From: Rhizobium mongolense USDA 1844 | Lineage (GTDB): Bacteria; Pseudomonadota; Alphaproteobacteria; Rhizobiales; Rhizobiaceae | NCBI RefSeq assembly: GCF_000419765.1 | Contig: NZ_ATTQ01000020.1 | Span: forward strand, 49,298-113,297 | Direction of reading: 5' to 3' | DNA: 64,000 nucleotides | Part shown: piece by piece, positions 7,870-16,228 of the stretch | How positions within the stretch are numbered: position 1 is the first letter of the stretch | How the letters are laid out: each line of letters opens with the position of its first letter | Translations under genes and position numbers: made by a program | Notes under the pieces: generated by a model | The model's input: only the letters and a program-made list of their open reading frames with translations | The model's database searches: none | Told to the model about the DNA's origin: nothing

Positions 7870-8811
7870 ATGCGAAACAGTAGTCAGTTGACCGCAAACA
7901 TTGCGAAAGAGATCAGCCAACTGATCCGATCCGGCGATCTAAAACCAGACGATCATCTGAGCACTCAGGGTCTGGCCGACAAATTTGGCGTCTCGCGTTC
8001 GCCCGTGCGCGAGGCCATGCAGGTCCTCTTCGAGCAGGGCTTGCTTGAGCAAAAGCCGAACCGCGGGTTCTTTGTATCGACAAAGGTCGTCGATGAGCCG
8101 GTCGAGGCTCCGAGCGACCAATTGCAAGAGACGATGAGCGATTATCATCGTCTTTCGGAAGATTGGCTTACTGACCGCATTCCTGCCGATGTGACCGAAC
8201 AGATGCTCCGAGACCGCTACGGCTTTACCAAAGCCCAGGTGAGCGACATCCTGATGCGTGCTGCCAGAGAGGGGTGGGCAGAACGAAAGCAAGGTTACGG
8301 CTGGCGCTTTCTGCCGGTCGCGAAAACCGCCGAGGCTTTCGAACAGGTCTATCGCTTCCGCATGCTGATTGAGCCTGCGGCAATGCTGGAGCCAACCTTT
8401 GCGTTGGACAGAAAGATCATCGATGAGCAACGCCGGATACAGTCCAGGATGCTCGAAACCGACATCCGTACGCTTCCGGCGGAAAGGTTGCTCTACAACG
8501 GTTCGCTGTTCCACGAAGAGCTGATCAAGATGAGCGGTAATCCGTTCTTCCACCTGTCCTTGGTACGAGTAAACCGCATGCGCCGCTTGCTGGAATATCG
8601 CTCGAGGGTCGATCGTGACCGACTTCACGTTCAGTGTGAAGAACACCTTGCGATCCTTTCCCTTCTCGAACGCGGTGAAATCGTTGAAGCCTCCTATGCG
8701 ATGCGCAGACATCTGGGCGGAGCGCTTACGCGGAAGTCACCTTTGCTCTGGTCGCAAGAGGTCGCAGGGGGAAAGCAGGCGGAACTACTAGGTTCCGCCG
8801 CCGTCGACTAA
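7870..8811 (+). CDS. GntR-family transcriptional regulator with a second winged-helix-like segment
   Basis: The 313-aa product begins with a GntR winged helix (residues about 8-76, with LADKFGVSRSPVREAMQVLFEQGLLEQKPNRGFF). A second HTH-like stretch follows at about 100-150 (LRDRYGFTKAQVSDILMRAAREGWAERK...GWRF), then an all-helical effector domain of FCD type. The ATG at 7870 is chosen because homologous sequence begins there; an in-frame ATG at 7798 would add 24 unconvincing residues. It is the only full-length regulator in the island and the best candidate to bind the six palindromic operators. It probably responds to the substrate or a pathway intermediate. Confidence 0.85.
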   Translation: MRNSSQLTANIAKEISQLIRSGDLKPDDHLSTQGLADKFGVSRSPVREAMQVLFEQGLLEQKPNRGFFVSTKVVDEPVEAPSDQLQETMSDYHRLSEDWLTDRIPADVTEQMLRDRYGFTKAQVSDILMRAAREGWAERKQGYGWRFLPVAKTAEAFEQVYRFRMLIEPAAMLEPTFALDRKIIDEQRRIQSRMLETDIRTLPAERLLYNGSLFHEELIKMSGNPFFHLSLVRVNRMRRLLEYRSRVDRDRLHVQCEEHLAILSLLERGEIVEASYAMRRHLGGALTRKSPLLWSQEVAGGKQAELLGSAAVD

Positions 8812-8816
8812 CGCCC

Positions 8817-9863
8817 CTACCGGGCTGACTGATAGGATTTCGCCATCTGCTCAAGAGTGAGCGGCTTGATCTTTTCGGCCTGCCCAGCGCACCCGAACAT
8901 TTCGAAGCGAAGTTCACACTCGGCACGCATCCGAGCGATAGTGGGCTTGAGAATCCCTCGGATGTCAAAGGAAGCCTTGTTCTCGGACAGATACCGACGC
9001 AGCGCTCCGGTAAAGGCCATTCGCAGGTCGGTGTCGATGTTTACCTTGCGGACGCCAGACTTGATGCCCCTGACGATCTCTTCGAGTGGGACGCCGAAAG
9101 TCGGTTGGATTTCGCCTCCGAACTCGTTGATCAACTGTTGCAGTTCCTCGGGCACTGACGACGCCCCGTGCATGACGAGATGAGTGTTCGGTAGCCTTCG
9201 ATGAATCGCGCCGATCACGGCCATCGCCAAGGTCTCGGCCGTAGGCTTCTTGGAGAACTTATACGCTCCATGAGAGGTGCCGATGGCAACGGCCAGCGCG
9301 TCGACGCCGGTCGCCTCCACGAACCTTGCAGCCTCTTCCGGGTCGGTAAGTAGCTCTTCCTTGCCGAGCTTGCCCTCGAACCCATGACCGTCCTCCTGTT
9401 CACCGCTACCGGTTTCCAGTGACCCCAAGACCCCGATCTCGCCCTCGACGGATATCCCTTTCAGGTGCGCAGACCGTGCTGTGCGTGCCGTTACATCCAC
9501 GTTGTAGGCAAAGTCGGAAGGGGTCTTCCCGTCAGCCTTCAACGACCCGTCCATCATGACGGACGAAAAACCGAGGTCCATTGCTTTCTCGCAAACCTCA
9601 GGACTGCTGCCGTGATCCTGGTGGAAACAGATCGAAAGATGCGGATAACGTTCAACCGATGCACGGATGAGGTGCTTCAGGAACACGTCGTCTATAAAGG
9701 CCCGGGCGCTCTGCGAGGCTTGGATAATGACGGGGCTTTTAGTCTTGTCCGCCGCTTGGAGCACCGCGTGGACCGTCTCTAGGTTCGTAACGTTGAAGGC
9801 TGGAAGGCCGTAGTCGTGGTCTGCGGCGTGATCGAGTATCTGTCGGAGAGAAACTAGGGGCAT
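8817..9863 (-). CDS. fba: Class II fructose-bisphosphate aldolase (CbbA type)
   Basis: A 348-aa zinc-dependent aldolase of the Calvin-cycle (CbbA) subtype. HQDHGSS (81-87) carries the catalytic Asp83 and zinc ligand His84; GTSHGAYKF and the LVMHGASSVP block supply the remaining zinc and phosphate contacts; NIDTDLR is near the C-terminus. It condenses dihydroxyacetone phosphate with glyceraldehyde 3-phosphate to fructose 1,6-bisphosphate. It is controlled by operator D, so it belongs with the distal tpi and fbp genes as a gluconeogenic trunk. Its 3' end faces gntR with a 5-bp gap. Confidence 0.93.
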   Translation of the reverse strand: MPLVSLRQILDHAADHDYGLPAFNVTNLETVHAVLQAADKTKSPVIIQASQSARAFIDDVFLKHLIRASVERYPHLSICFHQDHGSSPEVCEKAMDLGFSSVMMDGSLKADGKTPSDFAYNVDVTARTARSAHLKGISVEGEIGVLGSLETGSGEQEDGHGFEGKLGKEELLTDPEEAARFVEATGVDALAVAIGTSHGAYKFSKKPTAETLAMAVIGAIHRRLPNTHLVMHGASSVPEELQQLINEFGGEIQPTFGVPLEEIVRGIKSGVRKVNIDTDLRMAFTGALRRYLSENKASFDIRGILKPTIARMRAECELRFEMFGCAGQAEKIKPLTLEQMAKSYQSAR

Positions 9864-9896
9864 CGAACATCCTCAAATAGCGTACAATGCCCCACA

Positions 9897-9924
9897 ATTG
9901 GATTTTAATGCTAAAAAAAGCAAT
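9897..9924. promoter_or_regulatory. Operator D before the aldolase gene
   Basis: Half-sites ATTGGATTTT (9897-9906) and AAAAAGCAAT (9915-9924) are separated by 8 bp, 34-61 bp upstream of the aldolase start on the minus strand. It also lies between the aldolase start and the 3' end of the chemoreceptor gene. Confidence 0.68.
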
Positions 9925-9965
9925 ATAAATTTAAGGGAGAGCTTTCCGCTCCACCCAGCAGTCGT

Positions 9966-11792
9966 TTACGCAGCTCGCGAGTATGGGGCGGCCTTGGTTG
10001 GTCTCTCAGAAACAACGAACTGCTGCAGGAGCTGGTTTAGCTCCGCAATATCTGTAGCGAGGCCGTGGCTGGCAGCGGTCGACTCTTCGACCATTGCGGC
10101 GTTCCGCTGTGTCGTCTGATCGATCGTCGTGATGGCTCCATTGATCTCCTGCAAGCCGACGACTTGTTCCCGCGAAGCCGTGTTAATGGACCGCACCCGG
10201 TTATTGATCTCCTCAACGTGGTCGACGATTTCCTGAAGGGCTGTGCCAGTCTGACCGACCAGATCGACACCGGATTTTACCTGTTCACCGGAGGTCGTGA
10301 TGAGCGATTTGATTTCCCGCGCGGCCTGTGCAGACCGTTGCGCCAGCTCGCGGACCTCCTGGGCGACGACGGCAAAGCCCTTTCCGGCTTCACCGGCACG
10401 CGCCGCTTCGACACCGGCGTTCAGAGCCAGTAGGTTCGTTTGGAAGGCGATATCGTCGATCACGCCAATGATATTATTGATCTCGCTCGATGAGGTGGCG
10501 ATGGCCTGCATGGCGCTGACCGCGTCGCAAACGACTGACCCCGACGTCTGCGCTGCCTGGTGGGCCTTGCGGACCAGGTCCTCAGCTTCCTGCGCTCGGA
10601 GCGTCGCATCGCGCGTGGTCGTCGTAATCTGCTCTAGGGCGGCGGCCGTTTCTTCGACGGAAGCAGCCTGCTGCTCTGTTCGCTGCGCAAGGTCATCGGC
10701 AGCCGACCGAATCTCAGCGGCGCTGGCAGAGATAGAGCGAGCGTTGGCGGAGACGGCACTTAGAGTGTATTCGAGTTTCTCGACACTGGCGTTGAAGTCC
10801 TGCCGTATTCTGTCGAAGCTTCCCGCAAAGGGGGTGGAAATCCGGTGAGTGACGTCGCCGGCTGACAGTGCGTTGAGCGCGGTAGCCAATGTGTTGACCG
10901 CGAAGTCGACCTCTGCGTCATGCCTTGCCTTCTCGGCAGTGCGGTGGCGTTGAGCCTCTTGAGTCACACGCTCCGACTCCTGCGCATCTTGCTCCAGTCT
11001 CAAGCGGTGTTTCGCGTTTTCCTTGAAGGTGATGACGCTCTTGGCCATCTGGCCGACTTCGTCGCCACGGGTCGCTTCTTCCACGGTCACACTAAGGTCG
11101 CCTTCAGCTAGTCGCATCATCTGCTGTCGCAGTCGAGCAATCGGCCTCAAGATGCCAAACGACGCCACGGCCATGGATGCTGCGATCGTCAAGGCGATAG
11201 CCAGCGCCAGCAAGGTAGCGCTCCGGAAAATCGTTTGGTGGTTTGCTTCCGAAAGGTCGCGAACACCGTCCGCAACCTGCTTGTCCATTTTCTCGTTCCA
11301 TTCGCGAAGGCTTGTTGCCAACTCGTCAATTTTTGGATCGATAGCTCCCAGCACAGCCAAGGCGTTCAAATCGCGATTGCCTTTAGCCGCGACAATGGCC
11401 TTGTCGAGACCAACCTTGATCGCGGTGGCCTTGGCCAGAAATGCTTCAAGTTCAGTTCTGCCGTCCGGATAGGCCGCTATGGCCGCATTCAAGCGGTCGA
11501 ACATCCGTTGTGCGTTTTTCTCGTAGCTGCTCGCAACGTCTTCGAAGTCTTTGGCATCCGGCGAATAGGCGGTGAGTTGATAGGCACGGTATGCAACTGA
11601 CTGCATGTGACGGGCTGCTGCCACAATATGAGTATTCGCCTGGTCCTCCGAGTTCACGAAACGGATGTAACGTCCATCTGCCTGCTCGAAGCGCAAAGAC
11701 GTGTAGGCGAGACTACCGGCTGCAAGTACGCTGATGCTGGCTGTAATGGCTAAAATCTTTAGCCGGATGCTGCTGTTCTTCAAGAATGACAT
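9966..11792 (-). CDS. Methyl-accepting chemotaxis protein, 608 aa
   Basis: An inner-membrane chemoreceptor. TM1 is about residues 12-30, a periplasmic helical sensor about 31-190, TM2 about 190-215 and HAMP about 210-265; a second HAMP-like segment follows before the cytoplasmic coiled-coil signalling domain (about 340-595). The hairpin tip is recognisable: DDIAFQTNLLALNAGVEAAR and AGEAGKGFAVVAQEVRELA. Many receptors have LNAAVEAARAGE there; this one has LNAGVEAARAGE. No CheR/CheB-tethering pentapeptide is seen at the C-terminus. Operator E upstream ties chemotaxis to the same signal as the catabolic genes. Confidence 0.92.
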   Translation of the reverse strand: MSFLKNSSIRLKILAITASISVLAAGSLAYTSLRFEQADGRYIRFVNSEDQANTHIVAAARHMQSVAYRAYQLTAYSPDAKDFEDVASSYEKNAQRMFDRLNAAIAAYPDGRTELEAFLAKATAIKVGLDKAIVAAKGNRDLNALAVLGAIDPKIDELATSLREWNEKMDKQVADGVRDLSEANHQTIFRSATLLALAIALTIAASMAVASFGILRPIARLRQQMMRLAEGDLSVTVEEATRGDEVGQMAKSVITFKENAKHRLRLEQDAQESERVTQEAQRHRTAEKARHDAEVDFAVNTLATALNALSAGDVTHRISTPFAGSFDRIRQDFNASVEKLEYTLSAVSANARSISASAAEIRSAADDLAQRTEQQAASVEETAAALEQITTTTRDATLRAQEAEDLVRKAHQAAQTSGSVVCDAVSAMQAIATSSSEINNIIGVIDDIAFQTNLLALNAGVEAARAGEAGKGFAVVAQEVRELAQRSAQAAREIKSLITTSGEQVKSGVDLVGQTGTALQEIVDHVEEINNRVRSINTASREQVVGLQEINGAITTIDQTTQRNAAMVEESTAASHGLATDIAELNQLLQQFVVSERPTKAAPYSRAA

Positions 11793-11825
11793 CGAAAGTC
11801 CTCCGCGGGGAAAAATCCAGCAAGT

Positions 11826-11853
11826 TTTGCTTTTATATATTTAAAAAACCAAT
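11826..11853. promoter_or_regulatory. Operator E before the chemoreceptor gene
   Basis: Half-sites TTTGCTTTTA (11826-11835) and AAAAACCAAT (11844-11853) are separated by 8 bp. The left half is the weakest match of the six. It lies 34-61 bp upstream of the chemoreceptor start. Confidence 0.6.
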
Positions 11854-11889
11854 AATCACAGACGTGATGCTTCATCTTGTGGCGACCAG

Positions 11890-11901
11890 ATTGGTTTTTC
11901 G
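11890..11901. promoter_or_regulatory. Possible second isolated operator half-site
   Basis: ATTGGTTTTTCG is identical to 3393-3404. It lies between operators E and F in the divergent promoter region of the chemoreceptor and the large operon. No second half-site is found at the standard spacing. Confidence 0.3.
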
Positions 11902-12002
11902 AAGAAATTGAATCTTTGACCGTTACGATCTCGAAAAAATCGGTTCCGATAGCCGCCGTATCGCAGGTTCCCGTAGAAAATATTTTCTTTCTCTAAATGG
12001 CA

Positions 12003-12030
12003 TTTGCATTTTTACGCGTAAAAAGCCAAT
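12003..12030. promoter_or_regulatory. Operator F before the 14-gene catabolic operon
   Basis: Half-sites TTTGCATTTT (12003-12012) and AAAAGCCAAT (12021-12030) flank an 8-bp spacer that is itself symmetric (TACGCGTA), making the whole element strongly palindromic. It lies 60-87 bp upstream of the dehydrogenase start and is the only operator seen ahead of the genes from 12090 to 24793. Confidence 0.72.
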
Positions 12031-12089
12031 ATGAGGCCGTGGTGATGAGCGGCGGAAAAAGCTTTCGCCTTCTAGGGAGATTAGATCAC

Positions 12090-13184
12090 ATGAAAATTTC
12101 GGTCACAGAGTGCGACGGCATTGGCCCGGAAATCACTGCTGCAACGTTGGAAGTGCTGAAGGCAACCGATAAGGCCTTTGGTCTCGGGTTGGAGTACGAA
12201 TTCGAAGACACCGGGTTCACCAGCCTGGAGAAGTACGGCACGACGCTTCGCGACGAAGTTCTGGATCGCGCTCGCAAGGCGGATGGCATCATCCTTGGGC
12301 CGCAGTCTCATATGGATTACCCCGCTCGCGATAAGGGCGGCGTCAACGTCTCCGCTGGATATCGCGTCAAGCTCGACCTTTATGCCAACGTACGCCCGGC
12401 TCGTTCGCGTTCGTTCCTGAACAACGCGAAAAAGATGGACCTCGTGATTATGCGCGAGGCCACTGAAGGCTTCTATCCGGACCGCAACATGGTCGCTGGT
12501 ACTGGCGAATTCATGCCGACCGAAGATGTCGCTCTCTCGGTCCGCAAGATCACCGCAAAAGCTTGTGAGCGTATCGCGCGGCAGGCATTCGTACTCGCAA
12601 TGAAGCGCGACAAGCGCGTCACCGCTGTACACAAGGCAAACAATTTCATTCTGACCGACGGCCTCTTCATGAAGCAGGTTCGCAAGGTTGCTGAAGAGTT
12701 TCCGGAAGTGAAACTCGATGACTTCATCATCGACGCGATGGCCGCTCACCTGGTTCGTGACCCGTCACGCTTTGACGTTATCGTCACGACGAACTTCTAC
12801 GCCGACATTCTCAGCGATCTGGCTTCCGAGCTTTCCGGCAGCCTTGGTCTTGCTGGTTCCATCAACGCGAACGCGGAACTGGGCCTCGTATGCGCCCAGG
12901 CCCAGCACGGGTCTGCTCCGGACATCCAGGGCAAGAACATCGCCAACCCGACGTCGTTGATCCTTTCGGTTGCCATGATGCTCAGCTGGCTGGGTGAGCA
13001 GCGAAAGCTTCCGAACTATGAAGCGGCTGGTGCTGAAATCGAACGAGCTGTCGACGAGGTTCTCGCGAACCCGGCCACCCGCACGCGCGACCTTGGCGGC
13101 GACGTCAACACAGATGCTTTTGGCTCGCTCGTAGCTCAGGCGATTACCAATGGCGGCTCGGCCAGGAAGGTAGCGAACGCCTAA
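12090..13184 (+). CDS. Isocitrate/isopropylmalate dehydrogenase family protein, 364 aa
   Basis: This belongs to the beta-decarboxylating dehydrogenase superfamily (isocitrate, isopropylmalate, tartrate and D-malate dehydrogenases). Visible are the N-terminal DGIGPEI motif, the substrate region REATEGFY (many family members have REnTEG), the Lys/Asp metal region KANNFILTDGLF and DDFIIDAMAAHLV, and the C-terminal NIANPTSLILSVAMML. It should oxidise a hydroxy acid with NAD(P)+, possibly with decarboxylation; the substrate cannot be named from sequence. ATG 12090 is preferred over upstream in-frame starts because those would run through operator F, and AGGGAGA precedes it. It is the first gene of the long operon. 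Confidence 0.85.
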   Translation: MKISVTECDGIGPEITAATLEVLKATDKAFGLGLEYEFEDTGFTSLEKYGTTLRDEVLDRARKADGIILGPQSHMDYPARDKGGVNVSAGYRVKLDLYANVRPARSRSFLNNAKKMDLVIMREATEGFYPDRNMVAGTGEFMPTEDVALSVRKITAKACERIARQAFVLAMKRDKRVTAVHKANNFILTDGLFMKQVRKVAEEFPEVKLDDFIIDAMAAHLVRDPSRFDVIVTTNFYADILSDLASELSGSLGLAGSINANAELGLVCAQAQHGSAPDIQGKNIANPTSLILSVAMMLSWLGEQRKLPNYEAAGAEIERAVDEVLANPATRTRDLGGDVNTDAFGSLVAQAITNGGSARKVANA

Positions 13185-13300
13185 CAGGCAGTTGGTTTTC
13201 CGGCTCTTCGGGGCCGATTGAAGTTTCGCGAGGGCGCAAGGGTGCGTCCTCGGGATTGCCGCCCGGAGGAGAATTCTCGGGCATTTTGGGAGAAGAGACA

Positions 13301-14401
13301 ATGAAATATTCCATGTCCCCTAAGGGGGTTGCGGTCACTGCTGCGTTCGTTTCACTTCTGACTTCTGTAGCTTTCGCTCAGGAGGTTCCTGCTGGTTATC
13401 CGGCCGACTATGCGTCGATCCTGGAAGCAGCCAAGAAGGAGGGAACGGTGTCGATCTACACATCGACCGATGCGGCCAACTCGCAGAAGCTGCAGGACGC
13501 GTTCACCAAGAAGTTCGGCATCAAGATCGCCTACAACGACCAGGGCACAAACGGTGCCTATAACCAGGTGATCTCGGAAGCTGCCGCCGGTCAGACGACG
13601 GCCGACGTCGTTTGGAGTTCCGCGATGGACCTTCAGATGACGCTGATCCAGGACGGCTACGGCGCTGAATACAAGTCGCCTGAAGCGGCAAATTTGCCGG
13701 CGTGGGCGAACTACAAAGACACTCTCTACGGCACGACCGTCGAGCCGATTGGTGTCATTTACAACACGAAGGCGTTGAACAAGGACAAGCTCCCCAAGAC
13801 GTACGCTGACATGATCACCTTCCTCAAGGCCGACAAGAGCGAGCTTCAGGGGAAGGTCGCCACCTTCGATCCGGAAAAGAGCGGCTCTGGCTTCCTTCAT
13901 CACTCTAATGACGCTCGCGAGCGCAAGGACTTCTGGGACCTCGCCAAGGCAATGGGCGACGACGGCGCGAAGATTTACTCAAGCTCCGGCGGTATGAAGG
14001 AGACGGTTGTTTCGGGCGAGAACGTCATCGCCATCAACATCATCGGCTCGTACGCCCTGCAGTGGGTGAAGGAAAGCCCGAACCTGGGCGTTCATTTCGC
14101 CACCGATTATACCCCGGCGTTCTCGCGTCTCGCGCTCATCACGAAGGATGCGCCGCATCCGAACGCTGCCAAGGTCTTCGTTGACTATATGCTTTCCCAG
14201 GAAGGCCAGTCATTGCTTGCCGAAGGTGGGTTGCCGTCTGTTCGTAAGGACGTCACGGCCGGTCTCAACATCGAGACCCTAAATACACTCGTTGGCGGCG
14301 GCCTCAAGCCGATTGCTGTCGATGAAGGCGTACTAGAGTACATGGACCAGATGAAGCGTGTTCAGTTCCTGAACGACTGGAAAGCTGCGCTCGGCCGCTA
14401 A
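13301..14401 (+). CDS. ABC transporter substrate-binding protein (family 1, Fe/AEP/sugar-phosphate type)
   Basis: A 366-aa exported binding protein. A signal peptide of about 22 residues ends at VAFA-QEVPAGYP, and the mature part begins with the ILEAAKKEGTVSIYTSTD block typical of AfuA/FutA-like proteins. Proteins in this branch bind ferric ion, phosphonates, thiamine or sugar phosphates. No pair of consecutive tyrosines typical of iron binders is obvious, and the operon is catabolic, so an organic-acid or sugar-acid ligand is more likely than iron (inference). ATG 13301 is preceded by GGGAGAAGAGAC. Two stem-loops lie between it and the permease gene. Confidence 0.82.
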   Translation: MKYSMSPKGVAVTAAFVSLLTSVAFAQEVPAGYPADYASILEAAKKEGTVSIYTSTDAANSQKLQDAFTKKFGIKIAYNDQGTNGAYNQVISEAAAGQTTADVVWSSAMDLQMTLIQDGYGAEYKSPEAANLPAWANYKDTLYGTTVEPIGVIYNTKALNKDKLPKTYADMITFLKADKSELQGKVATFDPEKSGSGFLHHSNDARERKDFWDLAKAMGDDGAKIYSSSGGMKETVVSGENVIAINIIGSYALQWVKESPNLGVHFATDYTPAFSRLALITKDAPHPNAAKVFVDYMLSQEGQSLLAEGGLPSVRKDVTAGLNIETLNTLVGGGLKPIAVDEGVLEYMDQMKRVQFLNDWKAALGR

Positions 14402-14409
14402 GGCCAACC

Positions 14410-14456
14410 GGCTGCGGCGCAAGACGCGCCGCAGCCTCTCAGATAAAATTGAGAGG
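14410..14456 (+). other. Two overlapping stem-loops between binding-protein and permease genes
   Basis: An 11-bp perfect stem, GGCTGCGGCGC (14410-14420) with GCGCCGCAGCC (14426-14436), has a 5-nt loop. A 7-bp stem, CCTCTCA (14435-14441) with TGAGAGG (14450-14456), contains the likely Shine-Dalgarno GAGAGG of the permease gene (ATG 14462). The stems share two bases, so they compete at the junction. Such structures usually stabilise binding-protein mRNA and reduce permease translation. Confidence 0.6.
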
Positions 14457-14461
14457 CAATC

Positions 14462-16228
14462 ATGTCTACACATGCTCAGGCTCCGAGCGCGATTGCGTTA
14501 TCCGCAAAGTCAGCGCCAGCCGCAAACACGTATCCGCCTAAAATGCCGTCAGTGGGGAACGCAAGCGCGTACCGCATTATCGTAATCACGTTGCTGGCAA
14601 TTGCCGTTCTCGCTCCAGTGGGCCTGATCATCTATCAGAGCTTTCTAAGCGCGGCATTCTTCAGCCCACGCGCCCACGTTGGCCTTGACGCCTATCGGTA
14701 TGTCTTCACTGACAAGAACTTCTACCGCGCACTTGGTACTACCGCTCTGTTCTCGTTCGGAATGGTAGCACTTGCCGTGCCGCTTGGTGGCCTGCTCGCA
14801 TTTCTGATCACGCGGACGGACATCAAGGCGAAGCGCTGGCTCGAAATCCTCGTCCTGGTGCCGATGTTCATTTCGTCGATTGTTTTGGCTTTCGGCTACA
14901 CCGTCTCGGTCGGACCGACAGGTTTCCTATCGCTGGTCATCCGCGATCTCGTAGGCTTCGTGCCGTGGAACATCTACAGCCTTGCTGGGATGATCGTCAT
15001 CGGTGGCCTCAGCCACGTCCCGCACGTCTACCTGTACGTCTCCGCGTCGATGAAGAACCTTCCTTCCGATCTGGAAGAGGCTGCCCGTACAAGCGGTGCC
15101 AACATTTGGCAGGTTTCACGCGACGTAACCTTGCCCATGGTTCTCCCCGCTCTGATCTTTGCGGCGGCTCTCAACATCCTCCTGGGCTTCGAGACGTTTG
15201 GTATTCCGCTGGTGTTGGGTGACCCGAACGGTATCATGGTCCTCACGACCTATATCTACAAGCTTACGACGCTCTTCGGCACGCCAACCTATCAGCTGAT
15301 GGCGGTGGTTGCTGTTGTTCTCATCCTCATCACGCTGCCTCTCGTGTGGATTCAGCGTCGCCTTCTGCGCAACGCCCGTCGTTACGCCGCTATGGGTGGC
15401 AAAGGGGCTCGTGTCGCTACGTTGAAGCTCGGGAAGAGCGGTCAGATCATTGCTCTTTCGATCATCGGTCTGTGGCTGTTCATTTCGGTCGGCCTGCCCA
15501 TCGGTGGCATCACCGTTCGTGCATTCGTCAATGCCTGGGGTGAGGGCGTCAATCTTTGGGACCAGCTGACCTTCTCGAACTTCGATCATCTGCTTGAAGT
15601 GCCGAGCCTGGTTCGCGGCATCATAAACACCGTCCTCCTGTCCGTCGTTGGTGGTGCGGTTGCGGTTGGGATTTATCTGCTGGTCGGCCTCGCCGGTCAC
15701 CGGAACTGGGGTGTCTCCAACACTGTGCTCGACTATCTGGTGCTGTTGCCAAGGGCGCTCCCTGGCCTGGTTATCGGTCTGGCCTTCTTCTGGGTGTTCC
15801 TCTTCGTACCGTTCCTGACACCCCTTCGTCCGACCCTCGCCAGCTTGTTCATCGCCTACGTGGTCGTCGGTCTGTCCTATGGCTTGCGCCTTCTTCAAGG
15901 CACTCTGATGCAGGTTGCGCCAGAGCTGGAAGAATCTGCTCGAACGACCGGCGCGACCATCGGACGTACCTGGAAGGACGTTGTCATTCCTATCGTCAGA
16001 CCTGGTCTGGCTGGTGCATGGGCACTCATCATGATCATCTTCCTCCGCGAGTATGCGACGGGCGTTTATCTGATGGGCGCGGGAACCGAGGTAATCGGCT
16101 CTCTGATGGTCTCGCTGCTGCAGACCGGTGCAATGAACACCATCGCAGCCCTCTCTCTTATCAGTATCGTCCTGACAGGTGCGGGTCTCGCCCTTGCCCT
16201 GCGACTCGGAGCTAAAATCCATGACTGA
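14462..16228 (+). CDS. ABC transporter permease, fused double-domain (FbpB type), 588 aa
   Basis: An inner-membrane permease with about twelve hydrophobic segments made of two homologous halves. Each half carries an EAA coupling loop: DLEEAARTSGANIWQVSRDVTLP near residues 202-224 and ELEESARTTGATIGRTWKDVVIP near 483-505. Fused permeases of this kind pair with the upstream type of binding protein and the downstream ATPase to make a complete importer. The stop overlaps the ATPase start by 8 nt. Confidence 0.9.
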   Translation: MSTHAQAPSAIALSAKSAPAANTYPPKMPSVGNASAYRIIVITLLAIAVLAPVGLIIYQSFLSAAFFSPRAHVGLDAYRYVFTDKNFYRALGTTALFSFGMVALAVPLGGLLAFLITRTDIKAKRWLEILVLVPMFISSIVLAFGYTVSVGPTGFLSLVIRDLVGFVPWNIYSLAGMIVIGGLSHVPHVYLYVSASMKNLPSDLEEAARTSGANIWQVSRDVTLPMVLPALIFAAALNILLGFETFGIPLVLGDPNGIMVLTTYIYKLTTLFGTPTYQLMAVVAVVLILITLPLVWIQRRLLRNARRYAAMGGKGARVATLKLGKSGQIIALSIIGLWLFISVGLPIGGITVRAFVNAWGEGVNLWDQLTFSNFDHLLEVPSLVRGIINTVLLSVVGGAVAVGIYLLVGLAGHRNWGVSNTVLDYLVLLPRALPGLVIGLAFFWVFLFVPFLTPLRPTLASLFIAYVVVGLSYGLRLLQGTLMQVAPELEESARTTGATIGRTWKDVVIPIVRPGLAGAWALIMIIFLREYATGVYLMGAGTEVIGSLMVSLLQTGAMNTIAALSLISIVLTGAGLALALRLGAKIHD

